Origin: a bacterium UBA7470
Lineage (GTDB): Bacteria > Pseudomonadota > Gammaproteobacteria > Burkholderiales > Burkholderiaceae_C
Direction of reading: 5' to 3'
DNA length: 12,038 bases
NCBI GenBank assembly: GCA_002479815.1
Contig: DLPA01000085.1
Location: forward strand, 1 to 12,038
Part shown: positions 1 to 7,802 of the stretch, piece after piece
Layout: every line of letters begins with the position of its first letter
Position numbering within the stretch: the stretch's first letter is position 1
Program-made: the position numbers and the translations under genes
The notes under the pieces: model-generated
Database searches by the model: none
What the model saw: only the letters and a program-made list of their open reading frames with translations
Told to the model about the DNA's origin: nothing

Positions 1-483
1 ATACGCTTCGTCATGGACGACCGCATTTTCCAAACGCCCGTGCTAGGCGCTTTGTTTCGCTTGGCAAAAGCCATCCCCATCGCGCCCAAATCTCAAGACC
101 CTGCCGCGTATGAAGCCGCCTTTGAAGCCAGTGCCGCCGTGCTGCGCGAGGGGGATTTGTTGGCGATTTTCCCTGAGGGCGGCATCACTCGCGATGGGCA
201 ATTGCAGCCCTTCAAAGCCGGCATCATGAAAATTTTGGAGCGTGCCGAGGCCGATGGCGTACACGTCACCGTCGTACCGATGGCGCTCATCAATTTGTGG
301 GGATCGTTCTTCAGCCGCATCGGTGGTGTAGCGATGAGCCGCCCCTTCCGCCGAGGCTTCTTCAGCCGCGTTGGCCTGAACGTCGGCATCGCCCTCGCCC
401 CCGCACAAGTCAGCCCTGAAGCTTTGCAGGCCGAGGTTCAGCGTTTGCTGGCGCAAGGGCTGAAAAACAAAAATACAAAATAA
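1..483 (+). CDS. PlsC-type acyltransferase, C-terminal part (5' end outside window)
   Basis: The reading frame is open from base 1 and ends at TAA 481-483, so only the last 160 residues are visible. The fragment carries the glycerophosphate acyltransferase block FPEGGITRDG, matching the family's FPEGT-R-S substrate-binding motif, followed by VVPMALINLWGSFFS, which fits acyltransferase motif IV. Such enzymes transfer an acyl chain to lysophospholipid at the inner membrane. The segment RFVMDDRIF...AKAIPIAP resembles the acyltransferase half of proteins in which an LplT-like MFS transporter is fused to PlsC (Aas-like). That fusion is an inference, because the N-terminal part, including the HX4D motif, lies outside the window. 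The ATG at 13 is internal and not the real start. The gene is separated from the next one by 221 bases and probably does not belong to the downstream operon. Confidence 0.85.
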   Translation: MRFVMDDRIFQTPVLGALFRLAKAIPIAPKSQDPAAYEAAFEASAAVLREGDLLAIFPEGGITRDGQLQPFKAGIMKILERAEADGVHVTVVPMALINLWGSFFSRIGGVAMSRPFRRGFFSRVGLNVGIALAPAQVSPEALQAEVQRLLAQGLKNKNTK

Positions 484-704
484 TTCATATAGTTATACCA
501 CCGTATGTGTCGCTGTTCAGGATCCGACTGTCTGTGTCCAACCGTAGGGATGGAAAAACAAGCCACATCCGATTGGCAAAGAACGACGATTTTTATGACA
601 AGAATCCGCATTCTTGTCCTTGTTTGCACCTAAGATAGTGCGCAAATGCTCAGTTGTGTTTGAGCGGGTACTGTATCCATCTTCGTTTTTCTTAGTTTCA
701 AACC
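484..704. other. Intergenic region ahead of the eight-gene operon
   Basis: This 221-base stretch has no credible coding frame. It contains an inverted repeat at 597-618 and must hold the promoter of the operon starting at 705, unless transcription reads through from the acyltransferase gene. I looked for sigma-70 hexamers. TAAGAT at 631-636 could be a -10 box, but no good -35 lies at the right distance. No sigma-54 or FliA-type signature was seen. Confidence 0.5.
597..618. promoter_or_regulatory. Perfect 9-bp inverted repeat, operator candidate
   Basis: The arms GACAAGAAT and ATTCTTGTC are exact reverse complements around the 4-base centre CCGC. There is no T-run after it, so it does not look like an intrinsic terminator. 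Its position 87 bases ahead of the first operon gene, and just before a possible -10 box at 631-636, would suit a dimeric regulator binding site. The role is inferred from position and symmetry only. Confidence 0.4.
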
Positions 705-1043
705 ATGCAAATCGATAAAAAAACCTTTGACGGCATCACTGTGTTGCGAATTCAAGAGGCCCGCATCGATGCTGCGCGTGCGCCTGCGCTGAAGCAAATG
801 TTGCTGAGTGCTTGCGAGGCGGGAGAGACGCGAATCGCCATTGACCTGAATCAGGTGGAATTCATGGACAGCAGCGGGTTGGGTGCGTTGGTGAGCGTGC
901 TCAAAACCATAGGTGCACGTGGCGATTTGGTACTGTTTGGTGTGAAGGGCTTGGTCGGCGACTTGTTCAAAATGACGCGCATGAACCGTGTGTTTGTCAT
1001 CTCGGACGATGAAGAGACCGCTGTCAGAAAACTCAATCCTTGA
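705..1043 (+). CDS. STAS-domain anti-sigma-factor antagonist (SpoIIAA/RsbV-like)
   Basis: The 112-residue protein is a single STAS domain, the usual size for SpoIIAA/RsbV-type antagonists. The signature IDLNQVEFMDSSGLGALVS spans about residues 46-64. It includes the DSSGLG loop (55-60), in which a serine is phosphorylated by the partner kinase in characterised family members. When unphosphorylated, such proteins bind the anti-sigma/kinase partner and release its target. It would be cytoplasmic. The gene lies directly upstream of an RsbW-like kinase gene (73-base gap), forming a classic partner-switching pair, and heads the exopolysaccharide-type operon. There is no strong Shine-Dalgarno sequence before the ATG. 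Family assignment is firm. The target, whether a sigma factor or an enzyme as in Vibrio fischeri SypA, is not visible. Confidence 0.92.
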   Translation: MQIDKKTFDGITVLRIQEARIDAARAPALKQMLLSACEAGETRIAIDLNQVEFMDSSGLGALVSVLKTIGARGDLVLFGVKGLVGDLFKMTRMNRVFVISDDEETAVRKLNP

Positions 1044-1047
1044 AATT

Positions 1048-1072
1048 GGCCCGCAATGCTTTTTTGCTGGCA
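1048..1072. other. Imperfect hairpin between the STAS and kinase genes
   Basis: The arms TGGCCCGCAA-like left side and TTGCTGGCA right side pair over about nine bases with one mismatch, enclosing a 7-base loop. No T-run follows, so it is unlikely to terminate transcription strongly. It may stabilise or attenuate the transcript between the two genes. That role is speculative. Confidence 0.25.
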
Positions 1073-1116
1073 CAAGGCAGATCGTTGGACTTATGTTGCC
1101 TTAAGGCTCCGTCATC

Positions 1117-1572
1117 ATGGCCACTACTGATTCACGCAGCGCAACTCGTACCGTAGATATAGACAGCCAATTGACCCAAGTCGCTTTGGTGGCAGAGGTT
1201 TGGCAAGATTTTGTGAGGCAGCATCAGATTCCTGCTGAAGCCGCCCCTTTTGAGTTGGCGTTGGTCGAATGGATCAACAACGTCATCGAACACGCCTACG
1301 AGATGAAAGCAGGTCACTCCCTTTCGGTGCGGCTGGAGTGGGACGGTCAAGCGGTTCACGCTTTTGTCCGAGATTGCGGTCATCCGCTCCCCGCACAATC
1401 TCTGGAGCAGCCACGCGATCTTCCCGGAGAAGACGGTGATGCACTAGAGTTGTTGCCAGAAGGGGGATGGGGCTTGTTTCTGATTCAACAAATTTGCGAT
1501 GTCTGCGAATACACCTCAGGAGATGAGGGCAACGAGGTGCATTTGGCGTTGTCGTTGCAAGATATGACTTGA
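1117..1572 (+). CDS. RsbW/SpoIIAB-like anti-sigma factor serine kinase (HATPase_c_2)
   Basis: The 151-residue protein has the GHKL ATPase boxes in order. The N box is ELALVEWINNVIEHAY (about 47-61), with the Mg-binding Asn at 54 or 55. The G1-like box is FVRDCGHPLP (83-92, Asp86 and Gly88). The G2 box is GGWGLFLIQQICD (116-128). Length and order match RsbW-type proteins, which phosphorylate their STAS antagonist and sequester a sigma factor or other partner. The gene follows its presumed substrate by 73 bases and precedes the GH2 gene by only 19, so it is probably co-transcribed with the polysaccharide genes. No PP2C phosphatase (RsbU type) and no sigma factor gene lies within the window, so the other parts of the switch must be elsewhere. 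Confidence 0.9.
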   Translation: MATTDSRSATRTVDIDSQLTQVALVAEVWQDFVRQHQIPAEAAPFELALVEWINNVIEHAYEMKAGHSLSVRLEWDGQAVHAFVRDCGHPLPAQSLEQPRDLPGEDGDALELLPEGGWGLFLIQQICDVCEYTSGDEGNEVHLALSLQDMT

Positions 1573-1591
1573 ATCGTAAACAGGGCGAATC

Positions 1592-3946
1592 ATGATGCAA
1601 CGCCACCTTCAAAAGGCGCTCAAGCAAATCACGACAGCCCTTTGCTTGGCCAAGCTGGTATGGTACGGATGGCTGGTCGGTGGGCTATTCCTCACCATCA
1701 CAGGCTCTGTTTGGGCTCAAAGCGTCCCTCAGTCTGCTTTACCTGCTTGGCAGACTTCACCCTGGCTGCTGAATGGGCAGTGGCAATTTTTAGACGGTAA
1801 TTTGCGTCCCATGCACCCCTCGGCGGTCGATCAGTTGTCTGGCTGGCAAGCCATGACCGTGCCGGCCAATTGGCATACCCAAGGCACAGATCATCACGGT
1901 TGGGCTTGGTACAAGCGCAGTTTTGAGTTGAGTGCCGAAGAAGCCCAGCGTTCGGCTTTCTTGCAATTCGATGGGGTGGACTACACCGCCGATGTCTGGC
2001 TCAACGGCCACTATTTGGGCCATCATGAGGGCTATTTTCAGTCTTTCGGCTTCGATGTCAGTGCGGCGTTACAAGCAGGGCGTAACACCTTGCACGTCTT
2101 GGTCAACAGCCCTTTGGAAACCCCACAAGCGTGGTCTTTGCGCAAGCGCCTGATCAAGGGCATTTTCAGCCATCACGACACTCGTCCAGGTGGTGCGTGG
2201 TCGGTGCGTGGGCAAGAGCAAAACACAGGCGGCATTTGGTCTGACGTGCGCTTGGTGTGGCATCAGGGCGTGCGTGTGTCCGACTTGCGCGTCACCCCCA
2301 CCCCCATTCTTGGAGCCGATGCCAAGATCGATACGGCTTGGCGCTTGGCTGTAGAGGGACAATTGCATTGGACACGTCTGCCCCAAACAGCCAGCAAAGA
2401 CAAAGGCACAAGAGACGTGCAAGTGCCTATTCAGCCGCGCATCGACCGCGCCAGCGTGCGTGTCGTGCCCCACAACTTCGAGGGGCCGGCAGTGTTGGAC
2501 ACCACTTGGTCATGGCGTGGACAAGCCCATCAAGGCGATACCGTGCAGTGGCAAGGTGAGATACCTCAGCCTGTGCAAGCGTGGTGGCCTGCGGGCCGAG
2601 GCGCACAGGCGCTTTACAAGTTGGAGCTGCGGCTTTGGCAAGGGCAGCGTGTCGTGGCGCAGTCTGAGGCGGTATTTGGCTTTAGAAGTTTTCAAGTTCA
2701 TCCTCAGACCCAAGCATGGACGATCAACGGCCAACGCCTGTTCATCAAGGGCACGAACTACATTCCCACCCAATGGTTGTCGGAGATGAGTCGTGCCGAT
2801 TACGAGCGCGATGTTCGCCTGATGTTGCAAGCGCACGTCAATACCGTGCGGGTACACGCCCATGTGGGCGCACGCGAGTTCTATCGGGTGTGTGACGAGA
2901 TGGGCTTGCTGGTGATGCAGGACTTTCCTTTGCAATGGGGCTACGAGGACAGCCCAAGCTTCTTGGCCCAAGCACAGCGCCAATTGCGCGATATGCAAAC
3001 CCAGTGGCACAACCACCCATCTGTGGTGGTATGGTCTTTGCATAATGAACCGCCGTGGGATGCCGATTGGATGAAGTGGAAGTATCCTGACTACCAACCC
3101 CAACAAAACAAAATCCTAGATCAAGTCTTGTGGCACCAAGCCCGCAAGGCCGACCCCACGCGGGAAGTACGCCTGCATTCCGCCACCACAGAGCATCCTT
3201 GGTTGGGCTGGTATTCAGGACACCAACGGGATTACGCCAAGCCCACGCAACAGGCATGGATCACCGAGTTTGGTGCGCAAGCCTTGCCGGTGTTGTCGTC
3301 TTTGCAAAAAATCTTCACAGCTGAAGAGCTGTGGCCGCAAAACGATGCCGCATGGAGCAAATGGGCGTATCACAACTTCCAACAGCGCGAGACCTTTGAA
3401 ATTGCCAAAGTACCCAAAGGCAACAACATCCAAGAGTTCATTGCCAACACCCAAACCTATCAAGCCGAGCTGACGAAATTGGCCGCAGAGTCCTACCGCC
3501 GACAACGCTATCAACCCGTGACGGCTGCGTTTCAGTTCATGTTTGTGGAAAACTGGCCGTCTGTGAACTGGGGTATGCTGGATTATTGGCGTATACCCAA
3601 ACCCGGCTACTATGCGCTGCAAGCGGCGTTTGCGCCTGTATTGGTACACGCGCATTGGGACCAAGAACCCCGTGCTGGACAACCTTGGGCATTCGGCCTT
3701 CACGTAACGAACGACACTTGGCAAGCCTATTCGGGTGTGCGATACCACATGGTCTTATCCGACAAAACCCAGCAAACAGTGTGGGAGCACACGGCGCTGG
3801 TGGATGTGACCCCTGACAGCGGTCGAGAAGTGCATCAAGCTCAGACAGTATTGAAAGGAGACAATGGCCCCTATCAGCTGCGCTTGCAATTACAACAAGC
3901 GGGACGAACGATTGCAGAAAACAACTACACCTTACGCCTGCCATGA
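1592..3946 (+). CDS. Secreted glycoside hydrolase family 2 protein
   Basis: The 784-residue protein begins with a long basic n-region and a hydrophobic stretch (about 22-41) ending VWA-Q, consistent with signal-peptide cleavage after residue 42 and a periplasmic or exported enzyme. Domain order follows GH2: a jelly-roll sugar-binding domain (about 55-225, including WAWYKRSFEL and FDGVDYTADVWLNG), an immunoglobulin-like domain (about 226-365), then the TIM barrel from about 370. The general acid/base lies in SLHNEPPWD (Glu486) and the probable nucleophile in AWITEFGAQ (Glu559). A further beta domain fills about 685-784. Family members cleave beta-galactosides, beta-mannosides or beta-glucuronides. 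I cannot tell which applies here. The stop codon overlaps the synthase start by four bases (ATGA), implying translational coupling and a job on the glycan made by that synthase. Confidence 0.9.
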   Translation: MMQRHLQKALKQITTALCLAKLVWYGWLVGGLFLTITGSVWAQSVPQSALPAWQTSPWLLNGQWQFLDGNLRPMHPSAVDQLSGWQAMTVPANWHTQGTDHHGWAWYKRSFELSAEEAQRSAFLQFDGVDYTADVWLNGHYLGHHEGYFQSFGFDVSAALQAGRNTLHVLVNSPLETPQAWSLRKRLIKGIFSHHDTRPGGAWSVRGQEQNTGGIWSDVRLVWHQGVRVSDLRVTPTPILGADAKIDTAWRLAVEGQLHWTRLPQTASKDKGTRDVQVPIQPRIDRASVRVVPHNFEGPAVLDTTWSWRGQAHQGDTVQWQGEIPQPVQAWWPAGRGAQALYKLELRLWQGQRVVAQSEAVFGFRSFQVHPQTQAWTINGQRLFIKGTNYIPTQWLSEMSRADYERDVRLMLQAHVNTVRVHAHVGAREFYRVCDEMGLLVMQDFPLQWGYEDSPSFLAQAQRQLRDMQTQWHNHPSVVVWSLHNEPPWDADWMKWKYPDYQPQQNKILDQVLWHQARKADPTREVRLHSATTEHPWLGWYSGHQRDYAKPTQQAWITEFGAQALPVLSSLQKIFTAEELWPQNDAAWSKWAYHNFQQRETFEIAKVPKGNNIQEFIANTQTYQAELTKLAAESYRRQRYQPVTAAFQFMFVENWPSVNWGMLDYWRIPKPGYYALQAAFAPVLVHAHWDQEPRAGQPWAFGLHVTNDTWQAYSGVRYHMVLSDKTQQTVWEHTALVDVTPDSGREVHQAQTVLKGDNGPYQLRLQLQQAGRTIAENNYTLRLP

Positions 3947-5835
3947 CGACGACATCTACCCCACCACCCTCCACGCCGCTTACGCCTGTCACAGCCACTC
4001 CGACAGCTACCACACCCCCTGCGCCTGAGCCAGACTTTTATTTTTCTCGCTTTGAACAGCGTCAACCCGAGCCGCCTTTGCAAGACGGCCCTGCGTTACA
4101 AGCCTTGCGTCAGTGGCTGTTGGTGGTCGCACTGGTCTTGGGCGGTTGGTACATCACATGGCGGTGGACTTCTTCTTTGAATTGGGATGCACTGTGGTTT
4201 GCCATTCCCTTGGTGATTGCCGAAACGGGGGCTTACATTGGCTTGTTGTTGTTTGGTTTTAATTTATGGAAAACCAAGGACTATCCGCGCCAAGAACCCC
4301 CTAGGTCGATTGCGGAATGCGTGCCTGAAGGTCATGGGGAAGACCGCCCCGTCAAAGTGGATGTGTTTTTTGCCACCTACAGCGAAGACCCTGAGCTGGT
4401 GCGCCTGAGCTTGCGCGATGCCAAACAAGTCCGCGCACCTAATGGAGCCATCGTAGAAATTTTTGTACTTGACGATGGTCGCCGCCCCGCCATGCGCCAA
4501 GTGGCGGAAGAGGAAGGAGTGAACTACCTCAGCCGCAGCAGCAATATCGGCTTCAAAGCAGGCAATTTGCGCCACGCAATGGAGCAAACCCACGGGGACT
4601 TCATTCTGATTTGCGATGCTGATACTCGTCCTTTTCCCACCATTTTGGAACGTACTTTAGGTTACTTCCGTGACCCAATGGTCGCATGGGTACAAACCCC
4701 GCAGTGGTTTTATGATGTTCCACAAGGACGCCGCTTGCCGGAGGCGTGGGCGCGCTGGGGCGGTCCTCTGGGCCGAGGTTTGGGGCGCATCATCGAAAGA
4801 GTCATGGGTGAAATTCATGTTGGACAGGACCCCTTTGTGAACGATCCCAAAATGTTTTACGACATTTTGATGCGTCGCCGTAACCCCTATAGCGCGTCGT
4901 TTTGTTGCGGGGCTGGCTCTATTCACCGCCGCGATGCCGTCATGCAAGCCGCCTTAAAAACGTGGACAGAGCAAGTGGAGGTCGAGGGGCAGCAGCGCAT
5001 GAAAGCCATGCAGCGCCTGACGGGTGAGACCTCTACATCGCCTGATGCAGAGCGTGCCTTGATGCAGCAGGTGGCCGTTGATGAGGAATTTACGCCCTAC
5101 AAATTCCACGTGTCAGAAGACATTTACACCTCGATTGTCCTGCACGCAGATGGATGGAAATCGGTGATGCACCCCGATGTCGAATCGAAAATGCTGTCGC
5201 CACAAGATTTGCTGACGTGGACGATACAGCGCTTCAAATACGCAGGTGGCACACTCGACATTGCATTGCACGATAACCCGCTGATGCGCCCTGGGCTGAA
5301 TTGGCGCCAAAGGCTGATGTATGCTGCTACCGTTTGGAGTTATTTGGGAGGCTTGTGGAATGTGGTGTTTCTGGTATCACCTTTGATTTATTTGTTCACT
5401 GCGGTGGCGCCTGTATCGGCCTACTCGATGGATTTTTACAAACACATTCTGCCCTTCATCGTCATGACGGAGCTGGCATTTATGGCATCGTATTGGGGTA
5501 TTTCCAGCTTTCAGGCCAAAGCCAACTACGTGTCTTTCTTCCCCGTCAATTTACAAGCCATTTGGACTGTGCTTAAGGGTGAGAAAATCAAATTCCCCGT
5601 CACACCCAAAGAGCGTCAATCAGGGAACTTTTTGCGATTGGTATGGCCCCAAGCCAGCGTCATCGTTCTGTCCATATTAGGATTGGTTTTTGGCTGGTGT
5701 GCCTATTTGTTTTTTCACACGGATCATCATATTGACGGCTTGTTGGTCAACACCTTCTGGTGCATTCATAACATTTGGTTGCTGCATCGCATTGTTTGGG
5801 CTGCGTTTTGGCAGCCCAGCGACAGTGATGATTGA
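3943..5835 (+). CDS. BcsA-like processive family 2 glycosyltransferase, no PilZ domain
   Basis: The 630-residue inner-membrane protein has a Thr/Pro-rich N-terminus (1-30), two transmembrane segments (about 57-75 and 84-108), a cytoplasmic GT-A domain, then about four more membrane segments (463-490, 500-522, 569-590, 598-622). Cellulose-synthase motifs appear in order: FVLDDGRR (Asp177/178), CDADTRP (225-227), TPQWF (252-256), FCCGAGS (320-326), SED (391-393, usually TED) and QRFKY (429-433, usually QxxRW). FPVTPK (551-556) matches the FxVTxK gating loop of BcsA. Two helical insertions (about 262-312 and 341-388) are longer than I expect for BcsA. The chain ends after the last membrane segment, so the c-di-GMP-binding PilZ domain of BcsA is absent. 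It presumably polymerises and exports a beta-linked glycan. The sugar is unknown. The start overlaps the GH2 stop, and no Shine-Dalgarno sequence is seen, suggesting coupled translation. Confidence 0.9.
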   Translation: MTTTSTPPPSTPLTPVTATPTATTPPAPEPDFYFSRFEQRQPEPPLQDGPALQALRQWLLVVALVLGGWYITWRWTSSLNWDALWFAIPLVIAETGAYIGLLLFGFNLWKTKDYPRQEPPRSIAECVPEGHGEDRPVKVDVFFATYSEDPELVRLSLRDAKQVRAPNGAIVEIFVLDDGRRPAMRQVAEEEGVNYLSRSSNIGFKAGNLRHAMEQTHGDFILICDADTRPFPTILERTLGYFRDPMVAWVQTPQWFYDVPQGRRLPEAWARWGGPLGRGLGRIIERVMGEIHVGQDPFVNDPKMFYDILMRRRNPYSASFCCGAGSIHRRDAVMQAALKTWTEQVEVEGQQRMKAMQRLTGETSTSPDAERALMQQVAVDEEFTPYKFHVSEDIYTSIVLHADGWKSVMHPDVESKMLSPQDLLTWTIQRFKYAGGTLDIALHDNPLMRPGLNWRQRLMYAATVWSYLGGLWNVVFLVSPLIYLFTAVAPVSAYSMDFYKHILPFIVMTELAFMASYWGISSFQAKANYVSFFPVNLQAIWTVLKGEKIKFPVTPKERQSGNFLRLVWPQASVIVLSILGLVFGWCAYLFFHTDHHIDGLLVNTFWCIHNIWLLHRIVWAAFWQPSDSDD

Positions 5836-5882
5836 GAGTCTGCCCATCGCCACCACCACGATCAATCAAGAGAGTATGTCGT

Positions 5883-7214
5883 ATGACCTTTAGAACGTAT
5901 CTCATCCGTGCCCGCAGCCACATTGTGTTCTTGCTGGGTTTATTTTGTGCTTTTGGTTTGGTGATTGCTTTGGAAAATTGGCAACCCACGTCCCCAGCGA
6001 ATCAAACGCTGAAAATAGAACGCACCCGGGACAGCAACCTTCCCAGTCCTCGCCCGCTGACGGCTGAGGAAATGGAATGGGCCAAAATTGCGTGGCGTTA
6101 TTTTGAGCGCAATACCCAAGCTGCGACGGGTTTGGTCAACTCGGTGGACACCTACCCTTCCAACACCCTCTGGGATACCTCTTCCTACTTGCTGGGGTTG
6201 ATTGCAGCCCATCGACTGGGTTTGGTGGACAAAGCCAGTTTCGACCAACGCATCACGCGCGCCTTGGACTCTTTGGCAAAGCTGAAATTATTTGATGGCA
6301 AATTGCCCAACAAAGTCTATAACACCACCAATTTGCAGATGACCGATTACGGCAACCAGCCTACCCCTAAAGGCATAGGTTGGTCTGCAATTGATATTGG
6401 ACGCTTGCTATCGCCCTTAAATATTTTGATTTGGAACTACCCTCAGCACACCGCCAAGGTGAAGTCTGTGATCTTGGCTTGGGACTTCACCCCTCTCATC
6501 AAAGACGGGACGATGTATGGTGCCGCTTATGACAGAAATGGGAAAATCGTTTACCTACAAGAAGGTCGTTTGGGTTACGAGCAATATGCTGCAAAATCGT
6601 TGGCCCTGCTGGGACTGGATGTGAACAACGCCTTATCCTATGGACCTTATTTGAAGTATGTGGACATTTACGATGTCAAAGTGCCCACCGACAGTCGTAC
6701 CCCAGAAAAATACCACGCCCATAACTATGTGGTCAGCGAGTCCTACATTCTGGATGGTTTGGAGTACGGCTGGGACCATGTGTCGACCGAGTTTGCCTAT
6801 CGCGTCTATCGCGCCCAGCGCGAGCGTTTTGCTCGTACGGGGCAATTGACGGCTGTGTCTGAAGACAACATCGACCAAGCGCCTTACTTTGTCTATAACA
6901 CCGTGTTCAGTTCGGGCAAAACGTGGAACACCATTACCGAGTCGGGTAAAGACGCATCAGAGTTTCGCAGCATCAGCACCAAAGCGGTCTTTGGCTGGCA
7001 CGTGCTCTACCAAACCGAATATACCCAACAATTGTTGGATGCAGTGAAGTCTTTGTACGACCCTGAAAAAGGTTGGTATTCCGGTCTGTATGAAACCACA
7101 AAAAAACCCAACGCTGCCATCACTGCCAATACCAATGGCATTATTTTGCAAGCCTTAAGCTACAAGCAATTCGGCCCGATGGTGCGTCCTTATCCCGTCG
7201 AGAAGACGGAATAA
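5883..7214 (+). CDS. Membrane-anchored DUF3131 protein (first paralogue)
   Basis: The frame is open back to a TTG at 5832 inside the synthase stop, but the ATG at 5883 is preferred: it is preceded by AAGAGAG with suitable spacing and puts a basic segment straight before the hydrophobic helix (about 13-30). That helix predicts a periplasmic protein held by a signal anchor. The 443-residue chain from about 62 onward matches the DUF3131 type, with KIAWRYFERN, TGLVNSVDTYPSNTLWDT (83-99), LQEGRLGYEQY (225-235), VSEDNID (325-331) and DPEKGWYSG. This layout recalls (alpha/alpha)6-barrel glucoamylase-like enzymes, with conserved acidic residues that might be catalytic. That enzymatic role is inference. 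It lies 47 bases after the synthase gene. The exported part contains no cysteine, unlike the second paralogue. Confidence 0.85.
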   Translation: MTFRTYLIRARSHIVFLLGLFCAFGLVIALENWQPTSPANQTLKIERTRDSNLPSPRPLTAEEMEWAKIAWRYFERNTQAATGLVNSVDTYPSNTLWDTSSYLLGLIAAHRLGLVDKASFDQRITRALDSLAKLKLFDGKLPNKVYNTTNLQMTDYGNQPTPKGIGWSAIDIGRLLSPLNILIWNYPQHTAKVKSVILAWDFTPLIKDGTMYGAAYDRNGKIVYLQEGRLGYEQYAAKSLALLGLDVNNALSYGPYLKYVDIYDVKVPTDSRTPEKYHAHNYVVSESYILDGLEYGWDHVSTEFAYRVYRAQRERFARTGQLTAVSEDNIDQAPYFVYNTVFSSGKTWNTITESGKDASEFRSISTKAVFGWHVLYQTEYTQQLLDAVKSLYDPEKGWYSGLYETTKKPNAAITANTNGIILQALSYKQFGPMVRPYPVEKTE

Positions 7215-7278
7215 GCCCGGCGGACGGAAAAATGTCGACGTGTAACGTTCCCTGTGTGAGCATGGGGGTGACTGGACT
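7215..7278. other. Short gap between first DUF3131 gene and coiled-coil gene
   Basis: These 64 bases hold no terminator-like hairpin with a T-run and no clear promoter. A G-rich stretch GGGGGTG (about 7264-7270) may serve as ribosome binding site for the gene at 7279. Read-through within the operon is therefore likely. Confidence 0.4.
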
Positions 7279-7800
7279 ATGAAACTTTTTTGGCAAACTG
7301 TTGCCGTCTCGGTGGTGTTGCTGCTGTTTGCGCTGATTTGGGAGTTGCGGCTGACCCGTTTGCAGTTACAAAGCGTGCAAGAACAGCTTCAAACCGAGTT
7401 ACTGACACTCAAGCAAAGTTTGAATAACCATCAAAAAGCCAGCGTCGAAGCCATTACCTCTGCTGCAGTGCCAGCCAAAGAAATGAACGACCGTGAAAAG
7501 GCCAAGGAAGAGAAAAGGCGTATTTACCAAAGCCTAAATACCGCGAAAAATCAGCTTCAAACGGCAGAACAGCAGCGTCAATCCAGTCCGGGCGAAGAAC
7601 CCATCAAAACAGTACTGGCGGTCAAAGAGACGGTTTGGAAAACAGGGGATGTGTGGACGCATGAACAAGCGTTTCTGCGAGGCTTGATGGCGCCTATGGA
7701 TGCCGTGATTGAAAAGTGGAAAGCAGGGGATTGGTCTGCGTCTCTCGTCCCTGTCATGGATCAACTTCAGCAAGTCCTTGCACGCAACAACGGCACCTAA
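7279..7800 (+). CDS. Small membrane-anchored coiled-coil protein of unknown function
   Basis: I do not recognise this 173-residue protein. A hydrophobic helix at about 5-21, followed by basic residues and Glu, predicts one N-terminal membrane anchor. Residues 24-60 and 68-102 are rich in Gln, Leu, Glu and Lys, with heptad-like spacing (for example LRLTRLQLQSVQEQLQTELL), suggesting a coiled coil. The last 60 residues contain several Trp (TVWKTGDVWTHEQAF, EKWKAGDWSASLVPV) and may form a small helical domain. No catalytic motif is visible. It sits between the two DUF3131 genes and ends seven bases before the second, so it is very probably made with them. A scaffold or linker linking the synthase and periplasmic proteins would fit. 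A length regulator is also possible. Both are guesses from topology and context. Confidence 0.75.
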   Translation: MKLFWQTVAVSVVLLLFALIWELRLTRLQLQSVQEQLQTELLTLKQSLNNHQKASVEAITSAAVPAKEMNDREKAKEEKRRIYQSLNTAKNQLQTAEQQRQSSPGEEPIKTVLAVKETVWKTGDVWTHEQAFLRGLMAPMDAVIEKWKAGDWSASLVPVMDQLQQVLARNNGT

Positions 7801-7802
7801 GG
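7799..7802 (+). promoter_or_regulatory. Ribosome binding site that sets the second DUF3131 start
   Basis: AAGG overlaps the TAA stop of the preceding gene and lies five bases before the ATG at 7808. This supports 7808 over the earlier in-frame ATG at 7709, which lies deep inside the upstream gene, and over the ATG at 7817. Confidence 0.55.

Noticed and set aside
608..642. Sigma-70 promoter built on TAAGAT at 631-636
   Set aside because: No acceptable -35 hexamer lies 16-18 bases upstream, so I do not list it as a promoter.
1069..1085. TGGCAC resembling a sigma-54 -24 element before the kinase gene
   Set aside because: The expected TTGC element is missing at the right spacing.
2510..3106. 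Minus-strand open frame of about 198 residues inside the GH2 gene
   Set aside because: It lies wholly within a gene with clear family motifs, and its translation has no recognisable domain or export signal.
5590..5835. PilZ domain at the synthase C-terminus
   Set aside because: The chain ends shortly after the last membrane helix, and no RxxxR...D/NxSxxG pattern is present.
5832..5882. TTG start for the first DUF3131 protein, overlapping the synthase stop
   Set aside because: The extra 17 residues are Pro/Arg-rich and carry no motif. The ATG at 5883 has a better ribosome binding site and gives a normal signal anchor.
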